From Candidatus Nanopelagicales bacterium (GTDB lineage Bacteria > Actinomycetota > Actinomycetes > S36-B12): 64,000 nt of DNA. This document shows positions 9,972 through 19,016 of the stretch, piece after piece. The stretch's first letter is position 1. The number at the start of each line of letters is the position of its first letter. The DNA lies in NCBI GenBank assembly GCA_018402075.1, contig JAGYJP010000004.1, positions 82,474 to 146,473 on the forward strand, given 5' to 3'. The translations under genes were made by a program, and so were the position numbers. Below the pieces are notes generated by a model. The model was not told the origin of the DNA and searched no databases. It was given only the letters and a program-made list of their open reading frames with translations.

Positions 9972-11230
9972 GGCTGGCTGGGTTCCTCACCCGACTTGTA
10001 GCGAGGCTGGTCGTAGAACTCCGCTAACTCAGACAGCACTGGACCGCCGTCAATAACATTCTGATTCGCTGGCCCAACATCAATACCTTGGAAATCCGCA
10101 TCCCCAGGGTTTCCTGCAACAGGGAAACCATTGTTTTCCCAGTCCCGCAAACTCTGCACCTGGTCCACGGCGGCTCTTCCGAAACCCAAAATAATGGCGA
10201 TCGCGTAAATGGTGGCGAGTATCTTTTGCTCCTTGCGCGGGGTTGCCTTGAGTGCTAGCCCAATTCCCCAGACAACCGCAACCGTCATGATCGCTTGTGA
10301 AGCAATAAATTGACGCGGAAGAATCCAGTAACTCTGTGCAAGACTGAGAATGGCAAAGACAACGGACATACCGCCCATCACTATGAAGAGCAGAATCGGT
10401 CCGCGAGCATTGGTTCGCCCAAGTCGGATCGTGATGATGAACAAAATTAGTAGGGTAATGGCAGCGATGTAGTGCGGCAGGGTGAGGGAATCAAATAAGG
10501 GTCTCAGGATCAGCCACGGGTCGCGTTGGAAATTCGGGCTACCGCGCAACCAGGTAAGCGCACCAATAGCCACCCCGAGTGCCACGCTGGTGATCTGCAA
10601 GGGCAGGTTAATGAATCGCCTGAACTCGGTGAAATTCCACGGTAAGCGCGCAATCACAAAACAGGTGAGAGCTATGACCGGCAGATACACAAGGTAGTAG
10701 GGCATCATTAATGCCCCCCACACCATGGTGAGCCATATGAAGATCTTCATGGGAGTGGTTGCACGCTGTTCTGCAGTGCTTGAGAAGTAAGCGAGCGCGG
10801 CCATGCTGGACGCAACTAACGGCATGTAAGGGCGAGCCTCACCGGTGAAATACATCAGATTGGGTTGAGCAGCGAGAAGCAGGAACGCGGCTCCAATTGC
10901 TACTGCACCGAGATTCTTTCGGCGCAGAAAAAGAGCAACGGAAAAGAGGAGGAGTGCCCCACTAATCAAGCTGGGCAAGCGTAGAGCAAATAAATTCGCT
11001 CCGAAAACTTGGAGTAAACCGTAGTCGAGCATGATGTAAAACCCGGTTTGACCGTGATTGATATTGGTGGTGCTGCTCTGCACAGCCGCCCACGCGTCTC
11101 CCCACGTGGCAAAACCACCGAAAATAAAGTGTAGATATTCATCTAGCCAGAGTGGTCGACCCCACGAGGAATACAGGGCAAGAATGGCAATCCCAAGGAC
11201 AGTGAGAACAACTTTGGATTTCACTGTCAT
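9968..11230 (-). CDS. GT39/PMT-2-like membrane glycosyltransferase
   Basis: 420 residues with about ten membrane segments. After TM1 the sequence SWGRPLWLDEYLHFIFGG gives the Asp-Glu motif characteristic of GT-C enzymes of the GT39/ArnT/PMT type, in which the acidic pair binds the lipid-phosphate sugar donor. TGEARPYMPLVASSMAAL further along is also typical (the ArnT-like 'EARPY' motif). It should therefore move a sugar from polyprenyl phosphate to an outer acceptor. It sits between a DPM1-like GT2, which could make the lipid-phosphate donor, and another GT-C-like gene, overlapping both by 4 bp. Confidence 0.7.
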   Translation of the reverse strand: MTVKSKVVLTVLGIAILALYSSWGRPLWLDEYLHFIFGGFATWGDAWAAVQSSTTNINHGQTGFYIMLDYGLLQVFGANLFALRLPSLISGALLLFSVALFLRRKNLGAVAIGAAFLLLAAQPNLMYFTGEARPYMPLVASSMAALAYFSSTAEQRATTPMKIFIWLTMVWGALMMPYYLVYLPVIALTCFVIARLPWNFTEFRRFINLPLQITSVALGVAIGALTWLRGSPNFQRDPWLILRPLFDSLTLPHYIAAITLLILFIITIRLGRTNARGPILLFIVMGGMSVVFAILSLAQSYWILPRQFIASQAIMTVAVVWGIGLALKATPRKEQKILATIYAIAIILGFGRAAVDQVQSLRDWENNGFPVAGNPGDADFQGIDVGPANQNVIDGGPVLSELAEFYDQPRYKSGEEPSQP

Positions 11231-12168
11231 GGGCGAGTGATGCGCCCCGAGTCAGAACGAGCGGCATTGGTACTCGCGTACAGAACCAAAGCGCTGGTAA
11301 GTGCAACGAAGGCAATCAACACGACTCCCGCTGCACCAAAAGCCACGGTGGTGGTCCAACCCGGGGTCGATGTTTCTGTGAACAATCGCAATGCGACAAC
11401 GGTGAGAATCATGATCACGGCGAGAACGCTTGCGGCGGCGGTGAGTACGGCCGCTCGAACGGCGATCTTGATTGAGAAGGGCAGCGCGAAAGTAAGACCG
11501 TAACCAATCAGAGCGGAGAAGTTCATGCGCGACTTACCCTCACGCCTGGCATCGCGATCACACGGAATATCGACTACTCGACCGCTGATGCTGGCGAGTG
11601 TTCCGCTGAAAGTGAGATTCCAAATATTGGATTGAATTTCAGCATGCCACCAACTACCCCGAGCGGCCGCGAAATTCCCACTGGTGATCTGCATGCCGGT
11701 CAAGGTGCGAAAGAGTGCTCGGTAGGTCAAGTAACCAAGGCTGAAGGACTGGTGAACCTCGCGCTTACCTCGCTTGGCTCGAGCCAGATCAACCGAGTTT
11801 GTTAACACGGGTTGCACCAATCGAGGAATGTCCCGCGGTCGATCTTCACCGTCTGCGTCCATTGTTACTACTACATCAAAGGAAGGGAGTTCATCGCGAA
11901 TATTGCGCAGGGCTGCGGTGAGGCCGCGCTGATGACCCAAGCGTGAGGTGGGAATGAAAAGCCTTACCCGTGAGTCCTGAGCTGCTAATTCATTGAGGGC
12001 TTGATCACTGCCTTGAGAGTCATCTGCCACCAGGAACTCAAGATCAGCATTTATAGAGGAACACTCCTCGGTGGCTTCGTTAACAAGGGCACCAATGGTC
12101 ACGCCTTCATTGAGGCTGGGGAGTACCACCAAAATCCGACTCACGAGGGACGACTTTACTGTGCCCAT
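11227..12168 (-). CDS. DPM1/GtrB-like polyprenyl-phosphate glycosyltransferase
   Basis: 313-residue GT2 enzyme. It begins RILVVLPSLNEGVTIGALV, carries LEFLVADDSQGSDQAL and the metal/catalytic motif VVTMDADGEDRPRDIP, then GHQRGLTAALRNI. Two membrane helices near residues 235-300 anchor it, as in GtrB and DPM1-type enzymes that make polyprenyl-phosphate sugars. These donors feed GT-C transferases, and three GT-C-like genes share its operon. The start may be ATG at 12168 or GTG at 12144. It overlaps both neighbours. Confidence 0.8.
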   Translation of the reverse strand: MGTVKSSLVSRILVVLPSLNEGVTIGALVNEATEECSSINADLEFLVADDSQGSDQALNELAAQDSRVRLFIPTSRLGHQRGLTAALRNIRDELPSFDVVVTMDADGEDRPRDIPRLVQPVLTNSVDLARAKRGKREVHQSFSLGYLTYRALFRTLTGMQITSGNFAAARGSWWHAEIQSNIWNLTFSGTLASISGRVVDIPCDRDARREGKSRMNFSALIGYGLTFALPFSIKIAVRAAVLTAAASVLAVIMILTVVALRLFTETSTPGWTTTVAFGAAGVVLIAFVALTSALVLYASTNAARSDSGRITRP

Positions 12169-14111
12169 TCGGGCTTATAGCGCTGCAAGAGCACATCTAT
12201 GGTTTCTAGACCGGTGACATCGTTGTTTCCAGAAATCAAAATGAGCTTCTTGGCCCGCACCTCAGGTGGAAGCGCTATCAGGTTGGGGTATTCGTTCAGC
12301 CAAGCCTCTTCGTTGGTAAACCACTCTCGGCGTTGGAAATCAACAAGTCCCTGAGCGGTTGCATCCATGCCGGAGAGCCCGGACAACATGCGAGTGCACG
12401 CGTACATCCGCTGACCATCTTTAAGGACAGTTGGCAATGGGTCTCCCGGCTCCAAGTAGACGCAACCAATGGGATTCGACGCAATGCTTTGATCGGCAAC
12501 CGCCCGAACTTCAGCAGGCCACCAATAATTGCGGTTGAGCTCGGTACTCGGCCACTGATCGGGGCTGACATAGGTCACTGCACGGGTGAGGAGGCCGTCG
12601 GTGGCAAGAATGAACACGATTCCAGTGAGGGCGCCAACGCGAACGGGTGTTAACTCGGGGAAGCGACCGCTGGTGCGGGCACGGTCGAGTTCCATTACCG
12701 CAAATGGTGTGGTGACAGTGATGGTGAGAATCACAATGAAGAACGTCATTTTCAAAGCGCCGTAATTTGGACCGGATCCGGAATACCAGGTGCCCAAGAC
12801 TTGAAGTGCGAGAGCGTAGGTACCCACCAGAGCGATGGGTGCGAATGCCAGTGCGGTGGACTTCGCCGACCTGGAAATTCGATTAAGGTAACGCAGGGCG
12901 AGCACCAAGGTCAATAACGCGAGAATCGTGAGAAATGCTGAGGCTTGTTCTGTGCCACCTTGACTGTCCAATACTTCGAGGGCCGGCATGAGGGCGCGCA
13001 CACTTGTGTCAACACCGCTCTGGGCGGCTGCGTTGATCCCACCTCCAGCGAAACCTGCACCGGCACTTGCAACGGGTGTGCCGATATCAAATATGTATAC
13101 GAGGGTGCTGATCAAACTTTGCCAGGTGAAAACAAGGGTCAGCACCGTGAAAGTCACGGGCAATGTCAGTGACTTGATGGAACGCTTGGTGGCAATGGAA
13201 TAGATGAAATAGGCAATCAGGGCAGCGTAAATAACAAGGCTCACGGCGAGGAGGGGGAACCACACCACGAGGAGCACGGCCGCCGAAACTGAAGTGAGCA
13301 CTCGAGCGTGCGGTACCTGTGAGCCGGCAAGGAATACCGCGAACCACAATCCGACAACGATCATGGCGTATTGGAAGGTCAGGTGTCCCAGACCGCTGGC
13401 GGCGAAACTACCGGCCATTAAGGCAATGCCGCCCACCCAGAGGGCGGGTGCAGGAATGTGAATCCCTGTGCCCTTTTTGCGCATTTCAGCAAATGGGGCG
13501 AGCACAATCGGCGAAATGGCGGCAAGACCCAGTTGCAGGAACAGGATGCTGTTGGAGGCGACATATACCTGATTCACGCCGCCGAAAGCCCACGTCGAAA
13601 TTACCGAGAAAACGGTCGCTGCAAACACCACGGACAATTGGAGCGGTCCGCCCATGGGAACACCCTGATCAATAGGCGCACCGGTCATAAGTTGACCTGC
13701 GAAATCCAGCCACTTCGCATTATCTTCCGCATAGATTCGCTGAACAAAGAATCCAACCGCTGTCCACGGACCGGCGTGGCCAATTGCTAGAACTCGGGAA
13801 ATGATCACAAAGAGCAGCGCCACGACAATGGGAGCGCCGATCGCCAGCATTTGAATCTTCACACTCGCTGTGCGTTTGAGTTTTCGTGAGAAGAAGGCGG
13901 CTACCGCCACAATGAGGAAACTGACCAGCAGAGCGAACTGCAGACTGGGTAGATCCCAGAGGCGCCCCGCATCAATGGTGAAGTCAATAAAGGAACCCAC
14001 GACCGCGGCTGAAGCAAGGATCCAGATTGCCAACCAGGTCAGGGATCGAACCCAGATATACGCCAGAACCGGCAGCCCAATGAAGGCGAGCAGGAACAGG
14101 ATGTTTCCCAT
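12156..14111 (-). CDS. Large polytopic membrane protein (GT-C-like, unassigned)
   Basis: 651 residues with about 14 hydrophobic segments and a short C-terminal extracytoplasmic part (about 110 residues) containing SNPIGCVYLEPGDPLPTVL. Its first large outer loop has FVQRIYAEDNAKWLDFAGQLMTGAP, with acidic residues where GT-C enzymes keep their catalytic Asp/Glu. No specific family was recognised. First gene of the leftward five-gene operon, with a GGAG ribosome-binding site before its ATG. It is divergent from the FkbM-GT-GT fusion gene, separated by 133 bp. Confidence 0.5.
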   Translation of the reverse strand: MGNILFLLAFIGLPVLAYIWVRSLTWLAIWILASAAVVGSFIDFTIDAGRLWDLPSLQFALLVSFLIVAVAAFFSRKLKRTASVKIQMLAIGAPIVVALLFVIISRVLAIGHAGPWTAVGFFVQRIYAEDNAKWLDFAGQLMTGAPIDQGVPMGGPLQLSVVFAATVFSVISTWAFGGVNQVYVASNSILFLQLGLAAISPIVLAPFAEMRKKGTGIHIPAPALWVGGIALMAGSFAASGLGHLTFQYAMIVVGLWFAVFLAGSQVPHARVLTSVSAAVLLVVWFPLLAVSLVIYAALIAYFIYSIATKRSIKSLTLPVTFTVLTLVFTWQSLISTLVYIFDIGTPVASAGAGFAGGGINAAAQSGVDTSVRALMPALEVLDSQGGTEQASAFLTILALLTLVLALRYLNRISRSAKSTALAFAPIALVGTYALALQVLGTWYSGSGPNYGALKMTFFIVILTITVTTPFAVMELDRARTSGRFPELTPVRVGALTGIVFILATDGLLTRAVTYVSPDQWPSTELNRNYWWPAEVRAVADQSIASNPIGCVYLEPGDPLPTVLKDGQRMYACTRMLSGLSGMDATAQGLVDFQRREWFTNEEAWLNEYPNLIALPPEVRAKKLILISGNNDVTGLETIDVLLQRYKPEWAQ

Positions 14112-14232
14112 ACGACTCCATCAGATAGCGGGTGAACGTCACTTTAGGTGCTCGTGAGTCTAACCCGGTGATCCCTTTCTTCCTTGCTGCCCACTTGGGG
14201 CGTGCTGCACCCGGCTGATCCTCCGGTACATC

Positions 14233-14238
14233 TACGCT
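14233..14238 (+). promoter_or_regulatory. Leaderless -10 box TACGCT
   Basis: TANNNT hexamer ending exactly 6 nt before the GTG of the FkbM-GT-GT gene, so transcription would start at the start codon. No Shine-Dalgarno sequence lies at normal spacing. Confidence 0.4.
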
Positions 14239-14244
14239 TGAGGA

Positions 14245-17200
14245 GTGTCGCGGCTGATCTCCTACTCCCAAAATGGTGAGGATGTCAGGCTGTGGCGGGC
14301 ATTTCGGTCCCTGACTCCCCTCGCGGCTAGCGGTCACTTCACCTATGTGGACGTGGGAGCCAACCACCCATTTGACCTCTCGATTACGGCCAGTCTCTAT
14401 GAACAGGGTTGGCGGGGGCTCCTGGTGGAAGCGGATCCGTATTTTGCCGGGCAATTGCGTCGCTTCCGGCCTGAAGACCAGGTCGTGGAGGTGGCTGCCA
14501 GTGATCGCAGTGGTGAGATCACTTTTCACCGGGTTCTGGGAACGGGCTTGGGAACTCTCAGCGGATCCGAAGCCCAAGCTGCCGAAGTCGCCGGGTTCGC
14601 TGTTGAAGAGTTCCGGGCGCCCACCAAGCCGTTGAATCAGATCCTTGAGGAATACTTCGCCAACCACACAAACATCGAGATTCACTTCATGAGTATTGAT
14701 GTGGAAGGTGCTGAACCGCTGGTCCTCGCTGGACTCGACCTGAACAGGTTTCGGCCTTGGGTGATCTGTATTGAAGCAATTGATGCGGAGACTAAAGAGC
14801 CCAATCACGAGAATTGGCAGTCGCAACTGATCAACAGCAATTACCGCGATGTTGCATTCGATGGAATTAACCGTTGGTATGTTGCACAAGAACATGCTGA
14901 ATTATTCGACGACATTGCAACACCTTTAAATCCTATTGACGCAGGTCGATACGGCTGGGTGAGTAGCGACAACGCTTCAGCTGCAGACTTGGCCAATAAG
15001 TCCTATAACCGCGTCGCATGGCAGCGAGCCTTATTACTCAACCAGGCCAGCGAGATTGAAGCAGCACATGAACGAGATCAGCAACTTGCAGCGCTTACCC
15101 AGCAACTCAACGCAGTGAGCACCTCACGGGCACACCGAATTGCGCAACCTATTGACAGAGTCCTGCGCAAGGTGAAATCAACCGTGATTTCGGCCAACGG
15201 CAAACTGCCGACGCCACTACGCCGATGGACAACGCGCAAACGACATTTACGCATTGTGGAACCCGCCATGCAGGTGTACACGGATCCAGCGTTCCTGGCA
15301 AGTGCGAGTGCGTTCACGCCTTCGTGGGCGAACCCTGAGTTGAAGCCACCTGTGCCAACAGCCGGTGTGGAACTTGGTCCGCTTTCGCAGGAACAGATCA
15401 CTGACATTGAATCGTGGTTGGCTGGCGGTCCATTTGATACCGATGCCCAGTTGGAAATTCGCACCGATGGCATGAACGATGAACTGGGTCGAACTCTTGC
15501 AGCGCTGCGAAACCGGCTGCGAATAAATGCAGATTCGAAATTGTCTGACTCTGTTGTTGGCGACAAGATCCTTTTTGATGCTCGATCACTTCAGACACCG
15601 ACCTTCGGTGCTCGCGGAATTGGAAGATTCGCGCATGCAGCGCTGGCGAGTGTTCGAGCTAGTGCACCTGATCAGGACATTGTGCTGTTGGTTGATCCAG
15701 GTCTCAACCAGTTACCCAGTGAACTCGTTGGTCAGTGCGAACAGATTGCAGCTGTGAGCCCGGCTCGGGTGCCGGACTTTGCATTAATCGTTCAACCCTC
15801 ACCCATGACCGCGGATCCGCGGCCTTTGATTGAAGTACTGCATCGCGATATTGCCAAGATTGCCATTGTCTTTGATTTCATTCCCATGCATTTCCCGAGT
15901 GTGTATCTGCGCCACGTTGCTCCTCGGGCGGAATATGCAGCCTCACTAGATGCACTGGCCACCTACAACGATTTCCTCTGTATCTCGGAACTCACCAAGG
16001 GTGAGTTGGTGCAACTCCTCACCGGGCGCGGTATTCCCACCCAAAACTACAGCGCTGCTGTTGCCTGGCCGGAGGCAATTGCACCGGGCGACGGAGCAAC
16101 ATCCGGTCGCGCGGCGGGGCCGATTGTGGTGATGACCGGAGACGAGGCACGCAAAAACACTTTCGGCGCCCTGGCTGCCATTGGCGTGGCAACTAGCACA
16201 GAGTCAAGCCGCGATGTTCAAGTTGTGGGAATGGCCCACCGCAAAGACCACGTGCATCACCTGTCGATTGCCGCCGCAATGCGCCCGGGTGAGGCACGAG
16301 CGCTCCCACACCTTTCACCTTCTGACATGGCTGAACTTCTGGCCAGTGCCAGTGTGATTGTGGTGCCATCTTTTGATGAAGGACTTTCACTTCCCATTCT
16401 GGAAGCAGTCGCTGCTGGTACTCCCATTGTTGCCTCGGATATCCCGGCGCACCGTGAGTTGATTGGCCGTGGCAGTTATCTCGCCGACCCGAAAGACCTG
16501 CCTGCATTTGCCACAGCAATTAACAGGCACCGTGGTAGTGGGGCGAGTGCAGCCAAGCAGAGACGGACATTGCTCGGGCATAAGCATGTGAGCCTTGAAG
16601 AAGTGATCGCGAAGAAAGTAAAGGCCATTCCTGTCAGTACACCGGCAGTGGTATCTGAGACGCCAAGTGTTGTTACAGTGGACAGACCACTCAATATTGG
16701 CTTTGCCACACCCTGGTCACCGCAGCGATCGGGTGTTGCGGATTTTTCAACAATTATTGGCATCGAACTAGCAAAGATCGCTGACGTAACCGTGTACACA
16801 ACTGCAGATGCCAATCCGCGGGCATCACTGCCCAGTGGAGTCGAGATTCAAGTCCGATCGGTTGACGAACTCTTTGCGAGCAATGGCACCCATAATCACG
16901 ATGTCTTCGTTTCTGTTGTAGGCAACAGTCACTTTCACCTTCCATTTGTTCAGTTGGCCGCTATTACTCCCTGTGTGGTCGTGGCCCACGACACCCGCAT
17001 GAATGAGTTCTACATGGCACTTCGCGGGGTCGGGGGATTAAAGGAGTTGATGCTTCGAACAGATGATCCCCATGCTCCGCAAACAATTGACCCGTCACTT
17101 GATGACCAAATTGCAGACATGCGCCTCTTACAAAATGCTGCACTGTGGGAAGTGGTTCGTCATGCAAAGCAATTTGTATTCCACTCACCATCTGCGCAGG

Positions 17201-17883
17201 CTCGGATTGCCCGCGAGACTGGAATTGAACCGACCGTCATCACATTCCCGAATTACCGGGAACCGGATCTGCACAGCATTAGTCCAGTGGAACGAGCCGC
17301 AGCGCAACAGCGACTGGGATTTGATCCGGAAAGAATCCACCTCACCAGCCTCGGTTTCATTGATATGCGAACCAAAATGTCAGGTGTAGTGATTGAAGCG
17401 GCATCTTGGTTACAACAATGGGGTTACCCGGTCAGCTTGCACTTCGCCGGAGCAGCATCACCGGAAGAAGAAGCGCAGTTACTCGCCCAAGCAGAGTATG
17501 CCGGTTTGCGCGATTTTGAGATTACCGGTTTTCTCACCGATCAACAGTTCAGGGATTACCTGCTGGCAACCGATATCGGAGTTCAACTGCGCATCAGCTC
17601 CCTTCTCGGAGTGAGTGGACCATTAGGTGATCTAGCCGGCTACGGCGTGACCTCTGTTGCTAGCAGTGGTCTGGTGCGCGATGTTGATGCACCCGAGTTT
17701 GTATTCCCCGTTCCCGAATATGTCAGTCCCGTGATGGTGGCGCAGCAGATTGAGCATTGCATCCAGATGGAGATTCCTGACAGTGATCGCGAACGCATGC
17801 GCGTTGAGTATTTGCAGGGGCATTCACCCGCTCAATACGCCCATGAGTTTCTTCGGGTATTGCAGGAAGTGCATCAGTCGTGA
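14245..17883 (+). CDS. FkbM methyltransferase fused to two glycosyltransferase domains
   Basis: 1212-residue multidomain protein. Residues 1-235 are an FkbM-type SAM-dependent O-methyltransferase: LISYSQNGEDVRLWRAF at the start, the SAM motif YVDVGANHPFD at 34-44, and FMSIDVEGAEPLVLAGLD near 150. A helical, probably coiled linker follows (270-330). Residues about 440-780 are a GT4 GT-B domain with EGLSLPILEAVAAG (E-x7-E) near 711. Residues about 815-1212 are a second GT-B-like domain starting NIGFATPWSPQRSGVADF. Such fusions methylate and extend O-antigen-like glycans. The second GT domain lacks a clear E-x7-E. Its stop overlaps the GTG of the following GT4 gene. Confidence 0.85.
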   Translation: MSRLISYSQNGEDVRLWRAFRSLTPLAASGHFTYVDVGANHPFDLSITASLYEQGWRGLLVEADPYFAGQLRRFRPEDQVVEVAASDRSGEITFHRVLGTGLGTLSGSEAQAAEVAGFAVEEFRAPTKPLNQILEEYFANHTNIEIHFMSIDVEGAEPLVLAGLDLNRFRPWVICIEAIDAETKEPNHENWQSQLINSNYRDVAFDGINRWYVAQEHAELFDDIATPLNPIDAGRYGWVSSDNASAADLANKSYNRVAWQRALLLNQASEIEAAHERDQQLAALTQQLNAVSTSRAHRIAQPIDRVLRKVKSTVISANGKLPTPLRRWTTRKRHLRIVEPAMQVYTDPAFLASASAFTPSWANPELKPPVPTAGVELGPLSQEQITDIESWLAGGPFDTDAQLEIRTDGMNDELGRTLAALRNRLRINADSKLSDSVVGDKILFDARSLQTPTFGARGIGRFAHAALASVRASAPDQDIVLLVDPGLNQLPSELVGQCEQIAAVSPARVPDFALIVQPSPMTADPRPLIEVLHRDIAKIAIVFDFIPMHFPSVYLRHVAPRAEYAASLDALATYNDFLCISELTKGELVQLLTGRGIPTQNYSAAVAWPEAIAPGDGATSGRAAGPIVVMTGDEARKNTFGALAAIGVATSTESSRDVQVVGMAHRKDHVHHLSIAAAMRPGEARALPHLSPSDMAELLASASVIVVPSFDEGLSLPILEAVAAGTPIVASDIPAHRELIGRGSYLADPKDLPAFATAINRHRGSGASAAKQRRTLLGHKHVSLEEVIAKKVKAIPVSTPAVVSETPSVVTVDRPLNIGFATPWSPQRSGVADFSTIIGIELAKIADVTVYTTADANPRASLPSGVEIQVRSVDELFASNGTHNHDVFVSVVGNSHFHLPFVQLAAITPCVVVAHDTRMNEFYMALRGVGGLKELMLRTDDPHAPQTIDPSLDDQIADMRLLQNAALWEVVRHAKQFVFHSPSAQARIARETGIEPTVITFPNYREPDLHSISPVERAAAQQRLGFDPERIHLTSLGFIDMRTKMSGVVIEAASWLQQWGYPVSLHFAGAASPEEEAQLLAQAEYAGLRDFEITGFLTDQQFRDYLLATDIGVQLRISSLLGVSGPLGDLAGYGVTSVASSGLVRDVDAPEFVFPVPEYVSPVMVAQQIEHCIQMEIPDSDRERMRVEYLQGHSPAQYAHEFLRVLQEVHQS

Positions 17884-19016
17884 GAGCGGGAATCGACCTC
17901 GAGCAATTTGCCAGCGACCCTTATGGCTCAGGTATTCAACGAGTACTGCAATACCTTGCCCATGAATGGCCGGTAGGTGAAATAGAGGCTGACTTCATTT
18001 TCCCTGATCGAGGTTTGTACGCACTTCTCACTCCTTCGCAGGCCTTCAACGTCCTTTCTATTCCATTTCAGGAGCAGCCGCCGGATGCTGATCTACGTCA
18101 GACGGTCAAAGACGCCATTAGTGACACACAAGCGCCGCGCGTGCGTGAGGCTGACCTGTTGTCCATGTTCACCGCATGGCTCTTACCAGAAGTGAGTTAT
18201 TCACCGGTTGTGCTCCAACGATTCCGAATCTTCAATGCGAGCATGATTACGGTCATGATTGGGTTCGATGCCCTGCCCATGACCGAACCACGCAATTACC
18301 GATTCCCCCCGAACATGGCTCCGTATGTCAGCGACTATTTCCGGCAATTGGCCTCCGCCGATCGTGTGGTGTGTATCTCGGAGCACGCCCGTGACGAGAT
18401 GTGGTCGGCCCTGCGCCGTCCCATGAATCTCATGACCGAAGTTGCCCATCCGGGTGGGGACCATCTTGCAGTCAGTGCACCCGCGTCAACTGATGAGCCA
18501 ATCACTTTCCTGCGCCTAGGAACCTTAGAAGCGCGTAAGATGCCCGTTGAGATTTTGCAGGCATTTGTGGAAGCTGACCTGGATAACTCCGAATTGATTT
18601 TTGTTGGTGGTGCGAATTCATCCGATGAATCAATCAATGCTGCCCTGAGAAATGCAACCAACAACGGTGCTCGGGTGAAGTGGATTCAGGGGGCAAGTGA
18701 TCAAGAAGTGCGGGATCACATTGCCGCCGCGAATGTATTTCTGGCAATCGGTACCGAGGGTTATGGAATCCCGGTTCTCGAGGCGATCGCACTTGGCACC
18801 CCCGTGTTGTATTCCGGAACCCAACCTGCGGCCGAGATCATGGATTCGGTCGGTGCCACTCGACTGCCCGGTCACAAACATGAGCAGATGGTGGAGATGT
18901 TCCGCGGGTACTCGCGTGCTGAAAAGGTGGCGGAACTTCGTAGTGACATTGACACGTCAGCTATCCCGAAGTGGAGAACATTCGTTGATGTTGTTGCAAG
19001 GGCATGTAAAAGTTAG
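17880..19016 (+). CDS. GT4 family glycosyltransferase
   Basis: 378-residue GT-B glycosyltransferase (glycosyl transferases group 1). The start GIDLEQFASDPYGSGIQRVL resembles the N-domain glycine-rich loop of WbdA/B-like mannosyltransferases, VVCISEHARDEM marks the middle, FLRLGTLEARKMPVEIL opens the C-domain, and EGYGIPVLEAIALGTPVL near residue 293 is the E-x7-E donor-binding motif. GTG start overlaps the previous stop (GTGA), so it is coupled to the FkbM-GT-GT fusion and probably acts on the same glycan. Confidence 0.88.
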   Translation: MRAGIDLEQFASDPYGSGIQRVLQYLAHEWPVGEIEADFIFPDRGLYALLTPSQAFNVLSIPFQEQPPDADLRQTVKDAISDTQAPRVREADLLSMFTAWLLPEVSYSPVVLQRFRIFNASMITVMIGFDALPMTEPRNYRFPPNMAPYVSDYFRQLASADRVVCISEHARDEMWSALRRPMNLMTEVAHPGGDHLAVSAPASTDEPITFLRLGTLEARKMPVEILQAFVEADLDNSELIFVGGANSSDESINAALRNATNNGARVKWIQGASDQEVRDHIAAANVFLAIGTEGYGIPVLEAIALGTPVLYSGTQPAAEIMDSVGATRLPGHKHEQMVEMFRGYSRAEKVAELRSDIDTSAIPKWRTFVDVVARACKS

